From: Doris montereyensis
Lineage: Eukaryota > Mollusca > Gastropoda > Nudibranchia > Dorididae
Length of the DNA stretch: 64,000 bases
Direction: 5' to 3'
NCBI GenBank assembly: GCA_037039925.1
Contig: JAXRKP010000633.1
Coordinates: 87,501 to 151,500, forward strand
Shown here: positions 1-64,000 of the stretch, piece after piece
Numbering within the stretch: the stretch's first letter is position 1
Layout of the letters: each line of letters starts with the position of its first letter
Program-made: the position numbers and the translations under genes
The notes under the pieces: generated by a model
What the model was told of the DNA's origin: nothing
Databases searched by the model: none
What the model saw: the letters and a program-made list of their open reading frames with translations, nothing else

Positions 1-321
1 ATAGAAATAAAACTGTAGAATGTATGTTTTCATTTCAAGTAGTGTTTACTAGTAGTAGTATGTATTTGTAATGTATAGTTTCAAGTAGTGACAAACATAG
101 TGGTCTTTTTTTGTGGTTTAGTAGAACAGAATCAACGTTTGAAACACAGAATTAACCTTTAAAGCACAGAATCAAATTTTGTTGTTGTCATAGTCAAAAG
201 TCTGCTTTCACCTATTTCAATTCCCATCTGTATGTGTTAACAATATGTAGGCAGTTTGCAGTAGTACTTGAAGGTTGTAATCTTTACTAATTTGTTCTTT
301 CATTAACCTATTATGTGGAGA
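1..321. other. No recognised feature
   Basis: AT-rich sequence with no ORF, SINE or tandem repeat that I recognise. Confidence 0.5.
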
Positions 322-475
322 AAATGACATTGAATAATATTGAAGCCCCATAGGAACAAAGATGAGACAAATTCAAATACAGGAATAGACTAGTGGAACA
401 TCCTGGTCACCATGAGGATCAAACCCGTGACCTCTGCGTCGGCATCCATCACCTGGCCTGGACGAAAAGAAAGCA
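322..475 (-). mobile_element. SINE family 3 (tRNA-like), 5'-truncated
   Basis: Shares AATGACATTGAATAATATTG, AGCCCCATAGGAACAAA and the GTGACCTCTGCGTCGGCA block with 21769-21965. On the minus strand the GGGTTTGATCC block corresponds to a B box. Confidence 0.7.
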
Positions 476-479
476 TGTA

Positions 480-1005
480 ATTGTAATTAAGTGCACTCCT
501 TAGGTATCACATCACGTCCGGATTAGTGAGATTTGGGGGCCAAAATGTCAATTTTCTGTTCTTTACATATTCGACATAGAACGATCATTTTCTCTACAAG
601 TTTATGGTAGTGATAGAGAAATGTTCATCTGCGTTTAATTTTTGTTACAGAATGATTTAATAAAATTTGTAAGGAAGAAGTACATAACATTAGTCAAAAT
701 TTTAACGAAACTACCCTAACACTAACACTCCCTGAAGACTGAAAAGATGGCACTTCAGCATTGAAAACCTTTATAAGGTGGCAGTAAATAGCCAGATCTG
801 GCAACACTCGTAAATTTTTTCATCCACCCCTGTATGGAACTCTCAGTGTCTCAGCCAATATACCATCGATTCTACTAACATTGACACATTTATGAAGTAC
901 TATCAACTTATTAGGTTAATAAAAGATGTAACTGTATTGTCCTCCAAAACTGGGATCTTTCAGATATGAAGAAGAGGGAAAAAAGGTCATTATGACATGT
1001 TTTCA
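480..1005. other. No recognised feature
   Basis: AT-rich unique-looking sequence between the SINE family 3 fragment and LINE copy A. No exon-like pattern seen. Confidence 0.5.
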
Positions 1006-1009
1006 CAAA

Positions 1010-3900
1010 CAGTGCACATCTAAACCTAGATTTGCAAAGTTCTTTCTTTCTTTATCAGTTCTCATTCTTCGGTGTATGGGTTCATATGCCGAGATGATCT
1101 TCCTCCAGGATGCCCTGTCCAGGCATTTTCTATTTCCTTCCAAAAAAATTAAATTTCTATTCTTCTATACCTCTTTTATATCTTCTTCCACTTTCTCCGA
1201 GTCTGCCTTTTGGTCTTTTACTTTGCTTAAGAAACTGTTTACTGATTTAGCTATTCTATTGTCATTCATTCTGTTTACATGCCCAAACCATCTCAATTCA
1301 TTTGTTTCTATCTTAGTTTGGATATGCCATCTGCTTTGGTTTGATCTCTCATTGTGTTTCTGATTTTGTCTGTTTAGTTTTCCTACTATTAGATATTTCA
1401 TTTCAGCTGTCTATACTCTACTGTATTCTCTACTGTCTAAGGTCCAGGTTTGCTGCCAAAGAGAAGAGTAGGACAATAAAACTCAATAAACTGTGTTGTA
1501 TACTGCCATTTTGGTTTTTGTTGACAATTCTTGCTTACCTACAAATGCCTTTCCTAGATGGTTATATATTGCACTTGCCTTTTTGATTCTCTGGCTGATT
1601 TCTTCTCTTAGTTTTCCCTCAGGGTTAATCATTACTCTGGTAATTGTAGATGTGAACTTGTTCTAAATTCTCCTGCCCAATTTAAGATTTTGTGTTTGAG
1701 CTTCTCTAGTTACTAGCATTGTTTTGGTTTTCTTTGCATTTACTTTCATTCCTCTATTTTATTTAGTTCATTGTTCATAATGTTGATATTCGACTGAAGG
1801 TCACTTTCTGTTTTCCAAACAGAACTAAATCATCGGCAAATGAAAGCATTGACACATTTACTGGTTTGAGCTTTCACATACCTACATTCATTTTCTTCAT
1901 TTTTGAGGATGTTTTTGCAACTGAATCTAGAAATGTGATAAACAAACGAGGACTTAGGATACAACCCTGTCTTACTCCTATATCTACATCAAATTCTGCA
2001 GTTATGTTTCAGCTGCTCTCACTGCACATGTTGGTTTATTGTAAAACTTTTAATGGCTTCTATTAAATTTTGCTCTACATTTTGTTCTTTTAAGGAATGC
2101 CTTCATTCGTACCTCTTCACAGTGTCAAATGCCTGTTTCTACTTCAAAATGCTTGTTGGATGCATGTCAATGTTTCTCTCCGAATTTGATCTATTATTTG
2201 TCTAATTGTATCTAGGTGATCTTGTACACTCCTTCTTGGTCTAAATCCAATCTGATTTTCTTCAATCTGATCCTCTCTCCCATTGATATATCTCATTTCC
2301 AGTATCCTGGATTACTTGTTCCTGGAACTTACTGTATTGATATCTCTATAGTTTGAGTTTCCATAGTTGATCCTTTTTTATGTATTGGTACTAGCTTTCC
2401 CTTTCTCCAGTCGTCTGGCACCTGTTTGGACTTCCATGCTTGTTGGCATATTGCATGTAGTAGTTTGTCTGATCTTTCTCCCTTGGTTCCTAATCATTTC
2501 TGGATAAACTTGATCTGCTCCTGGGGCTTTTCCTAATTTGACTTTTCTTATAGCTGTTTGGATTTCTTCCATTGATATGTTTACATCTTCAGCTATCTCC
2601 TCTGGATTATTTGTTACTCTTAATAATTGATCTTTACTCCTTGTTTCATCGTTCTGGATTATCTAATTGTTGAAAATGCTTTCTCCATGTTTCCATGATT
2701 TCTCTGTCTTTTCATTATTTCTCCTTTGGCATTCTTAATTTGTCGTATCATGCTTTGGTTTGTCTCCTACCTCTTCATTGCCCAACTGAGGAGTGTTTCT
2801 TTACATATTTGCCACTTTTCTTCTATTGTGCTATCATTCAGATCCATCTGTCTTTCACTGACAAATCTTTTATCCTATATTGGTATACCTGTTTTACTAC
2901 TGGTTTATTTAGTTCCTGTTTTGAGTTTAGTAGCTTTCTTCTATTTCCTTTTCTGTTTGTTTTCTTCAGTCAGTAATCTCATTTTGGCAATCACTAAGGT
3001 GATGATCCACTAAATATTTCAGCTCTCTATTTACTCTTGCATTCAATGTACTGTAAAAAAGGGAGTTGCTAACTATATTTAGTCTATCATTGACTTTTCA
3101 CCTGTCTTCATTTACTCTTGTATATTTGTGGATATCTTTATGAGGAAAAAAGGTGTTGGCTATTTCCATGTTATTCTTAAGGCAAAAATCTATTAGTCTT
3201 CCATTTGGAGAAGTTGTTGTCTCTCCTTCTTTACCTATTACTCCTCCTGACGTTTCTACATTGTTGCCTACTCTAGCATTTAAATCTCCTAAAAGCATAA
3301 GTTCCTGTTTAGGTTTAAGATTCTCTGCAGCTATTTGTAAATCGTTTTCAAAGATATCTTTTTCTTCTTTAGTTGCGTCTTCGTTTGGTCCATAAGCTAT
3401 TAATAATTTAATTTCTCGTCCTTTTGGTTTAATATTTACCTCTAATTGGCTTTATAAATTTCCAACTTTCTAGTAGCTTTTCATGTCTTTTATGCAGTAG
3501 GAAACCTACTCCTGCTCTAGCTCTATCTTTGACATCTACTCCTGAGAAGATTAGAATATGATTTGGTCCTACATTTTCTTTCCTTGTCCTTTTTTCTTTG
3601 TTTCTGTAATGGTCAAAATATCTACTTTGAATTTTTCCATTTCTTCAACTAATTCTAACTCTTTTCCATTTATTGCCCTAACATTCCATGTTCCAAAAAT
3701 CACAGTCCGTATTCTTTTCAAGTTTGTCGTTGAAAGATCAAGCCGGTTATATTATATTTATTTTTTCTCTGAATCTGTTTGTTTTTGGATAAGCAGGGAT
3801 CAGCCCACTGTACCCTAGGTAGATGGTGGGGCTGCCACATTGAGGCTCCTACCAGCCTTGTTATTTTCTGTCAGGGTTAACTCCCTTAGCCTTTAGTCAT
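1010..3900 (-). mobile_element. RTE-like non-LTR retrotransposon, copy A (degraded)
   Basis: Minus-strand element colinear with the better copy at 38948-42275. In element order it has: endonuclease pieces (LLGDLNARVG near 3270; SPNGRLIDFCLKNNMEIANT near 3190); the reverse-transcriptase start (MEEIQTAIRKVKLGKAPGAD near 2540); the FADD codons at 1829-1840; and the tail LRWFGHVNRMNDNRIAKSV near 1270. The 3' end has an AAAG-rich tail near 1040-1060. Frames are broken in many places and a segment near 2760 present in copy B is missing. It cannot be functional. Confidence 0.88.
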
Positions 3901-4149
3901 TCAAGACCAGCTTACAAAGCAGCAGGTTGTTCTGTTCTGAACATCTTTTGACTTCCTTATGTCTTTGTCCAAGACCATTCTTCCCAGGTTGTTCCGGTTT
4001 TGTTTGATAACAATACCTAGAGACTTTTGGCGATAGGTTCTTTTAAGATTCCATCCTCTGGTCTCTGGGTTTTTTTCTTGATTCACATTCTGTTTTAGGT
4101 TTCAATGTCATTTCTCGCTTAATTTCTTTATATGCAGGTTTTGTTTTGT

Positions 4150-7065
4150 GTTATTGGGTATTTTGATGGGTGACCCAGCCATTGTTGGTTTTGAGGTTTT
4201 TGGTAGGTAACCCAGCCATTGTTGGTCATTGAGGTTATTTCCTTTTGGATTTCCCAGCGTTTTGTTGTCTGTTATTTCCTTTGAGATTTCTTTATATGCG
4301 TTTTTGTTGTCTGTTATTTCCATTGATTTGGTCATATGAGGTTTTTGTAGGTAACACAGCCATTGATTTCTTTATTGAGGGTTTTGTTGTCTGTTATTTC
4401 CATTGTTGGTCATTGAGTTTTGTTGGTAACATTTCATTGTTGGTCATTTATTTGGGTTTTGTTAGGTAACACAGCCATTGTTGGTCATTGCGTTTTTGTT
4501 TCCAATTGTTGTAGGTTGTTCCATTCAGCCATTGTTGGTCATTTAATGATGGGTTTGGATATTTGGCCATTTTTCTCTTGTCATTGTTGGGTCATAATAA
4601 CATTGTTTTTTAAAATATCTTGTAAACTTTTTTCAAGAGACCATTTGTTGGTCATTGAGTTTGTTTTGGTAGTTTAAACATAGCCAATTGTTGGCCTTTC
4701 AAAATTCATGGTAGGTAACACAGCCATTGTTGGTCGTCTGAGGGTTTTGGACAGCCATTGTTGGTCATATGATTTATTTGAAGGTAGCCTCAGCCAGTTT
4801 GAAAATTTGGTCAAAATTCAAGGGTTTTGGATGCTACAAACTTTTCCATAAATTGGTCTGAGGGTTTTCAGGTAACACAGCCATTGTTGGTCATTCTTTC
4901 TTTCTTTCTAGGTAGCTCCACATTCTTGGTCATTGGGGGTTTCGGAAAGGACCTTTCTCAGGCCGTCCCTGTTGCTCGTTAAGCCTTTTATATCTTCTTC
5001 AATCTGATCCATTGTTGGTCATTGAAGGTTTTGTTAGGAATCTAACAACCATTGTTGGACATTAAGCTAAGGGTTTTCCTCTAGGTAACTCCTTCCATTG
5101 TTGGTCCTTTTATTTAGCGTTCTTATTCCAGTCGTTTGGCACCTGTTTGGGCATGTTTTACCATTGTTGGTATTGTAGGTTTTGTTGGGTAACCAAGCCA
5201 TTGTTGGTTTGAGGGTTTCTGGAGGAACCCAGCCATTGTTGGTCCTTAGGGCTTTTCTTCACTGAAATATTCCCAGCTGTTGTTTGGATTTCTTCCTCAT
5301 TGTTTCATATGTTCTGGGTTTTAATTGATCTATTCCATACCTCTGGTTTTCATTGTTGTTGGTTCTTAATTTGGCGTATTGATGCTGGTCTTTGGTTTCC
5401 AAGGTAACTCCATCCGTGTTTGGTCATTAAGGGTTTTGCGATAGTTAACCCATCCATTGTTGGTCATTCTGGGTTTTTTGGTGGGGGGGCCATTGTAGGT
5501 TTCAAGCTCCTCTCGGGGCAGGTTTTGTTGGTCATTGAGGGTTTTGATGGGTAACCCAGCCATTGTTGGTCATTGAGGGTTTTTTGTGTAGGTAATTCAG
5601 CCATTGTTGGTCATTGAGGGTTTTGGTAGGCAACCCAGCCATTGTTGGTCATTGAGGGTTTTGGTAGGTAACCCAGCCATTGTTGGTCATTGAGGGTGTT
5701 GGTAGGTAACACAGCCATTGTTGGTCATTGAGGGTTGATTAGGTAACACAGCCATTGTTGGTCATTGAGGGTTTAGGTATTTGGCCATTGTTGGTCATTG
5801 AGGTTTTGGTTAACCCAGCCATTGTTGGTCATTGAGGGTTTTGGTGGTAACACAGCCATTGTTGGTCATTGAGGGTTTTGATAGGTAACACAGCCATTGT
5901 TGGTCATTGAGGGTTTTGGTAGGTAGCCCAGCCATTGTTGGTCATTGAGGGTTTTAGTGGTAACTTAGCCATTGGTCATTGGGGGTTTTAGGTAACACAT
6001 CCATTGTTGGTCATTGAATAACCCAACCATTGTTGGTTATTGGGGGTTTTGGAAGGTAATCCAGCATTGTTGCTCATTGAGGGTTTTGGTAGGTAATCCT
6101 GCCATTGTTGGTCATTGAAGGTTTTGGTAGGTAACACAGCCATTGTTGGTCATTGAGGGTTTTATTGGGTAAAACAGCCATTGTTGACAATTGAGGGTTT
6201 TATTAGGTAACCAAATCATTGTTGGTCATTGGGGGTTTTATTGGTCATTGTTGGTCATTGGGGGAGGTAACCCAGCCATTGTTGGTCATTGAGGGTTTTA
6301 TGGGTAACCAGCCATTGTTGGTCATTGAGGGTTTTGGTAGGTAACCCAACCATTCCAGTAACCCCATTGTTGGTCATTGAGGGTTTGGTGGGTAACACAA
6401 CCATTGTTGGTCATTGAGGGTTTTGGTGGGTAATCCAGCCATTGTTGTCATTGAGGGTGTTGGTAGGTAACACAGCCATTGTTGGTAGGTAACCCAGCCA
6501 TTGTTGGTCATTGAGGGTTTTGGTAGGTAACCCAGCCATTGTTGGTCATTGAGGGTTTAGTAGGTAACTTAGCCATTGATGGTCATTGAGGGTTTTGGTA
6601 GGTAATCCAGCCATTGTTGGTCATTGGGGTTTTGGAAGGTAATCCAGGCATTGTTGCTCATTGAGGGTTTTGGTAGGTAATCCTGCCATTGGTTGTCATT
6701 GAGGGTTTTTGGTAGGTAACACAGCCATTGCTGGACATTGAGGGTTTTGGTAGGTAACCCAGCCATTGTTGACAATTGAGGGTGTTGGTAGGTAACCCAG
6801 CCATTGTTGGTCATTGAGTAGGTAACCCAACCATTGTTGGTCATTGAGGTAACCCAGCCATTGTAGGTCATTGGCAGGTTTTGGTTGGTAACCCAGCCAA
6901 TGTTGGTCATTGCGGGTTTTGTAGGTATCCCAGCCAATGTTGGTCAATGCGGGTTTTGAAGGTAACCCAGCCATTGTCGGTCATTGAGGGTTTTGTAGGT
7001 AACCCAGCCATTTTTGGTCATTGAGGGATTTGTAGGTAATCCAGCCATTGTTGGTCATTGAGGGT
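4150..7065. repeat. Minisatellite, about 38-bp unit, 2.9 kb
   Basis: The consensus is built around CCCAGCCATTGTTGGTCATT then GAGGGTTTTGGTAGGTAA. The right half is regular; the left part (4150-5400) is degenerate and has short foreign pieces. It lies in the 3' flank of the ABCC gene. Open frames across it are repeat artefacts. Confidence 0.93.
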
Positions 7066-7539
7066 TCCCAATTCTGTTTACACCTATTTTGAGAATATGG
7101 CGGGCAGATCCAAATCATGGTATGGATGGGTCTTTACACAACGAACACGACAAGGCAATTTGGCTTTCAAAATGAGTTTATTGGGAACTAAAAATAATAA
7201 TATGATAGAAAAATTAACGTTTACGATGATAAACTGTGTCCAAGTGAAATGATTTTATTATGAGGTCAGAAGAAAAATGAGTAGACTTCATTGTATAGTC
7301 TCAATAAGCGGGTTTTGAATCCCCATTTTGAGCACCTACTGTGGAACAAGAATGCATTAATTAAACCTCAGGTTGAAACATTGATTATCACCAGGACCTG
7401 CACTCATATTACAATTGTACATTAGTAAGACTGTACCCCCCCCCCTATCAAACAGCAAACAAATTGCCAAAAGATAATGCATTCAGCAGTAGCAGCACTG
7501 AAAACCCTCAGAAATTATCAACAGTATGCGCAATGATAA

Positions 7540-7948
7540 GATAAGAAGAATATTTATATTGCGCCTTCCCTCAGAAGAGCTCTCAAGGCGCATTACAAGC
7601 AAAATGATTACACAGGCATGGCATGCTATGGCTAAAACATTTTACATAAAACAGATGCATCAATAAAAAATAGTATCACAATCAATTCAGTAAAAGCACG
7701 CAATTCAATAAAATTCATCTAAATATGTTGGAGAAGTAGTGGGTCTTCAAGCGAGATTTCAGTATATTCAAAGACTCTGCAGACTGGACGTCCCATGGTA
7801 AAATGTTCCAAATTTTGGCTGCTTGTGTTTGTAGGGCCCTATCTCCGAAAGTCTTAAGTTTAGTTTTGGGTGTTTGTATCATTTTCTTGCTCGCTGATAG
7901 TAAGTGTGAGTGACAATACTACAACAACTACTACTACTAATACCACTA

Positions 7949-7992
<44 letters not shown>

Positions 7993-8274
7993 GCTGCTGC
8001 TGCTACTGCTGCTACTACTGCTGCTGCTGCTGCTACTGCTACTGCTGCTGCTGCTGCTGCTGCTGCTACTACTACTACTACTACTACTACTACTGCTGCT
8101 GCTGCTACTGCTGCTGCTGCTCCTACTGCTGCCACATTGCTGCTGCTACTGCTACTGCTACTGCTACTACTGCTATTACTATCACTACCACTACCACTAC
8201 CACTACCACTGCTACTGCTACTACTACTGCTACTACTACTATTACTGCTACTACTACCACCACCACCACCACTG

Positions 8275-8309
<35 letters not shown>

Positions 8310-8408
8310 GCTACTACTACTACTACTACTGCTACTACTACTTACTACTACTACTACTACTACTATTACTACTACTACTACTACTACTACTACTAATAAT
8401 AATAATAA

Positions 8409-8439
<31 letters not shown>

Positions 8440-8709
8440 AAAAAAAAGAAAAAGAGGAAGAAGAAGAAGAAGAAAGAAAAGAAGAAGAAGAAGAAGAATT
8501 AGAAGAAGAAGAAGAAGAAGAAGAAGAAGAAGAAGAAGAAGAAGAAGAAGAAGAAGAAGAAGAAGAAGAAGAGAAAAAAGAAGAAGAAGAAGAAGATAAT
8601 AAGAAGAAAATAATAATAATAATTGTAATAATAATAATAATAACTAATAATAATAGTAATAATATTAATAGTAATAATAATAATGCAATAATAATAATAA
8701 TGATAATAA

Positions 8710-8783
<74 letters not shown>

Positions 8784-9005
8784 GTAAACATTTATATTGT
8801 GCCATAAGCCCCTCCCAAACGGATGACTCTTGCACTACAATTTCAAAGTTTAAAACACTATATTTTATAAACTTACGTAGGACTAAGAAGACATTTGAAG
8901 AAATAAATGGTTCAATGAAAGGCCTGTCTATACAAATGTGTCTTGAGGCGCTTTTTGGAGATGTCTAAGGACGAAGACTGGAAAATTTCAGACTCTAGAG
9001 AACAA
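7540..9005. repeat. Interspersed repeat split by triplet arrays
   Basis: Left part 7540-7870 (TTTATATTGCGCCTTCCCTC, CAAGGCGCATTACAAGC) and right part 8785-9005 (CATTTATATTGTGCC, TCTTGAGGCGCTTTTTGGAG) look like pieces of a common invertebrate repeat type with GGCGC blocks. Between them: ACT/GCT triplets (7915-8395), GAA/AAG (8410-8605) and AAT (8607-8782). No coding potential despite long frames. Confidence 0.75.
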
Positions 9006-9168
9006 ATCCATCCATTATCCAGACACGTCTTGTCAGTCTTAGCTTATAGAGTCAAGGAAGGAGTGAGGACTGAATAAATGGAGGACAATAAAAACAAGTA
9101 ATGAGAGTAATGAGTGAGAGAGGACCTCGCCAGCTAGTCACTGTCAATCTGTCAGTCTGTCGGCATCG

Positions 9169-60942
<51,774 letters not shown>

Positions 60943-61144
60943 CTGGGCATTAAAAATGATTGACATGAAGGACGCAACGTCCAAGCCAAGCTATTTGTTT
61001 GATAACGCAGTCAGTTGAATATTTTTTTGTATTGATAAGAAGTTTGTAAAAAAACACAAGGGGGTGCAATGTTAAAAACACATTAATTGATCTACATAAG
61101 CGTAATAAAACCAGATAGAATCGTGTCCGTCATCTCCACATCGG

Positions 61145-61326
<182 letters not shown>

Positions 61327-61439
61327 AAAAATCTTTTTTGCTCCTTTTCTCTCTCTCTCAACAATCTATCTAAAATCTATCTATCTACCTATCCTATATG
61401 TCCTCTCTCTCTCTATCTCTTTCTTTCTTTCTCACTCTC

Positions 61440-61735
61440 TTTGTTGGCCAAGTGTTGACCAATGGGGATCGTGTAGGATAATGAGGTAATTCAGGTCATA
61501 GCAAAAAACCCAAACGTTGTGTTCCTTGTAAAAAACACATTTAAACATGTTTTGTGACAGATCCAGGTGCAAATGGGTAACAAAATAAAAACTTCGACAA
61601 AAAAACTCTTTGCATCCAGCGGAATAAAAAGCCTTCGGAATTATTACGTCCTGTCCAGGAAGTGATTTATACTTGTTCTCCCTCATTGCAATAGAAACCT
61701 CTTCGAATCCCATAATGACTTTGAAAGAGCTTTTT
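61440..61735 (+). mobile_element. SINE family 1, degenerate (duplication unit 1)
   Basis: Weak head; the body is recognisable by GTTGTGTTCCTTGTAAAAAA, CAGGTGCAAATGGGTAACA and GTCCTGTCCAGGAAGTGATT. It has a near-copy at 63310-63525. Confidence 0.6.
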
Positions 61736-61929
61736 TTACTTTTAAGGACTTTTAAGCCGACCCAAACATCTGGTTGCAAATGATACTCTGGCGTTCCAGC
61801 TAACAATGGTCGGCGTCAAAATTACACAATGTATCAGCAATTAACTATGACCATGGGGGCGTTCAATGCTCCGTATTTGATGGACTTTGGTACTCATCAT
61901 GGAGGTATTTTTATTTTTTATTCGAATAA

Positions 61930-62288
61930 AAATTTGATTTACTCCACAAACACAAGTAAGGTGATCTCGGGAGTTTTGGTAGATTTTTTTAAACTTTTGT
62001 CGTCGTTCCTTCCTCCCGGATTGTCCTGTAATCAGCCAATGGATTTTTAATTATGTAATATTTGCTATCTGTACACAGGATCTCCATTAATCGTCTGTCT
62101 CTGACCCAATGTGTTAACCATTCTACCTGGACCAGGACGACTGGGGGGGGGGAGTTACGACTGGGGGGGGGAGGAGGGACGGATATAATAGGTTTTACTC
62201 CAAAAAGCTATTGAAAACCTTCGATATCGGTGCTTGAACTCACGACTTCTTGCTTGACTCAAGCGTTTGCCCTCTGGACCACCGTGAC
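61930..62288 (-). mobile_element. SINE family 2 (duplication unit 1)
   Basis: Reverse orientation, noisy: TTTACTCCACAAACACAAGT, GGTGATCTCGGGAGTTTTGG, ACCTGGACCAGGACGACTGG, head side TTGCCCTCTGGACCACC. The GGGGGG-rich segment is itself repeated at 62130-62175. Confidence 0.75.
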
Positions 62289-62295
62289 TATTCTT

Positions 62296-62412
62296 GATGG
62301 AGATATACTCCATTGATAGAATCCAGACAAACGTTTCGTGTCTGGACATCAAGTTCCGCAAGAAATCTCCGGCCGTCGATTCCTTCTTGGCAGCATTGCT
62401 CTCATTGAGTGC
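62296..62412 (-). pseudogene. Broken duplicate of ABCC exon 1
   Basis: A second copy of the exon at 60811-60942 with the same acceptor region. Pieces such as NAAKKESTAG and MEYISI are still readable, but it carries many indels. The exon is cut inside its 3' part (the match starts at 60832/62296), so its donor is absent. It is part of a larger tandem duplication and is either an assembly artefact or a dead duplicate. Confidence 0.85.
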
Positions 62413-62957
62413 CTGGGCATTAAAAATGATTGACATGAAGACGGAACGTCCAAGAAATATTTGTTTGATAACGCAGTCAGTTACTACCTGGAGCTTTCTA
62501 ATGGCGTTTGAGTTTTCCATTTTCAAGGCAGGGGCAAGGGGGTGCAATGTTAGATGACCCCATCTTCCGTATTTCCTCCCTTGGCATTTTTCGGGGAAAA
62601 GAAGACAGATAAGCAAAATAGAAAAGACACACTCAGGACGTACTCTTGTCAGCGTTGTTGTACACCTGATGTGTAGGCCCAGTCTTTGTTTCGCACCTGA
62701 ACAAAGTTGACGAGCAGTGAACTCTCTTCTAGGAACCCACTAGGACATAGGTTCGCCACTCTGGATCATCTCGAAGGTCACGATTGTCTCTCTCAACGCT
62801 CTGTGAAATTGATGTTTTGATCTCTCTCTCTCTCTGTGGCTCTGATATTCTCATGTCTCTGATAAAAGAATGAAGGAATAAAGTCGTCATCCCTTTTTCA
62901 TTGGCTCAAACGTTTAGCCATGCCATCCTCCAGCTCAAAACAAACGTTTAATGCCTA

Positions 62958-63291
<334 letters not shown>

Positions 63292-63309
63292 TATGGTTAA
63301 TAAAGATGA

Positions 63310-63525
63310 TAATGAGGCATATTCAGGTCATAGCAATGCAAATCCGACGTTGTGTTCCTTTAAAAAAACATTTACATGCAATTCCCACTCGATCCTTGTG
63401 CAAATGGGTAACATCACCAGCTTGGGGAATAAAAACCTTCGACTGATTTATCCTTGAATATGTATACAGATCTCCCTCGTGCAATAGAAACCTCTGTGGG
63501 CCATAATGACTTTAGCTTTTCATTT
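63310..63525 (+). mobile_element. SINE family 1, degenerate (duplication unit 2)
   Basis: Same degenerate body as at 61440-61735 (GTTGTGTTCCTTTAAAAAAA, TGCAAATGGGTAACA). It belongs to the second unit of the tandem duplication. Confidence 0.6.
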
Positions 63526-63669
63526 AAATGGTTCTGCCGCCACTTCCTTATTCCGGTTGCAAATGATACTCTGTTCAGCCTAACAATGGTCGGCGTTCAA
63601 TTACAAATGATCAGCAAATGACCATGGGGGCGTTCAATTTATCGGACTTTGGTACTCATGGAGGTATTT

Positions 63670-64000
63670 TTATTTTTTATTCGAATAAAAATTTGATTTA
63701 CTCACAAACACAAATAAGGTGCGCTCGGGAGTTTTGGTAGGATTTTTTTTTAAAGCGTTGCCCCGGATTGTCCTGTAATCAGCCAATGGATTTTAATGAG
63801 TACGAATTGCTATCTGTACACAGGATACCATTTCATCGTCTGTCTCTGACCCAATGTGTTAACCATTCTACCTGGACCAGGACGACTGGGGGGGGGGGAG
63901 GAGGGACGGATATAATAACTCCAAAAGCTATTGAAAACCTTTGACAATCGGTGCTTGAACTCACGACTTCTTGCTTGAGAGGCAAACGTTTGCCCTCTGG
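63670..64000 (-). mobile_element. SINE family 2 (duplication unit 2), runs to window edge
   Basis: Same element as at 61930-62288 with different small gaps. The window ends at TTTGCCCTCTGG, the same point that in unit 1 is followed by the exon copy. Confidence 0.75.

Noticed and set aside
7860..8791. Poly-Thr/Ala, poly-Leu and poly-Ser frames
   Set aside because: Triplet repeats read in several frames at once.
62500..62616. Extra ABCC exon reading MENSNAIRKLQ before a GTAGTA donor
   Set aside because: A donor-like site follows, but the peptide does not match the MRP segment expected upstream of exon 1 and the region is part of the noisy duplication.

Overview
The window looks like nuclear DNA from an animal, most likely a marine invertebrate. 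It has spliced exons with GT..AG borders, intron after intron packed with minisatellites and dinucleotide runs, several tRNA-derived SINE families and several non-LTR retrotransposon remnants. There is no operon structure and no bacterial-type gene density. The SINE and repeat style reminds me of gastropod molluscs, but I cannot prove that from this sequence.

The only host gene I can support is an ABC transporter of the ABCC (multidrug-resistance protein, MRP1-like) family on the minus strand. Twenty-two exons run from 60942 (mid first transmembrane domain) down to a stop codon at 9169-9171. The 5' part of the gene, including any TMD0, lies beyond the right edge. In transcript order the exons give: the end of TMD1 (60942-55592); nucleotide-binding domain 1 (52045-34277); a linker (34496-29409); TMD2 (26264-19531); and NBD2 with the C-terminus (18631-9169). 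Splice phases join cleanly at most borders. Several exons and junctions carry one-base or few-base indels, many in homopolymers, and one expected TMD2 exon is not found between 22425 and 26034. This pattern suggests noisy, incompletely polished long-read sequence more than a decayed gene, but a pseudogene cannot be excluded.

Region by region (plus coordinates): 1-9000 is 3' flank with a SINE, an RTE-like LINE (1010-3900), a 2.9 kb minisatellite of 38-bp units (4150-7065) and a triplet array. 9169-60942 is the ABCC gene, whose introns each hold their own minisatellite families, SINEs, a second LINE copy (38948-42275), an L2/CR1-like LINE (47440-49160) and a LINE endonuclease remnant (53640-55270). 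60832-64000 is a tandem partial duplication that carries a broken second copy of the first visible exon.

The most unusual feature is the 36.6-38.6 kb array. Its 40-bp unit is the last 30 coding bases of an NBD1 exon plus the first 10 intron bases, so roughly two dozen near-copies of a 5' splice site lie in tandem directly downstream of the real one.
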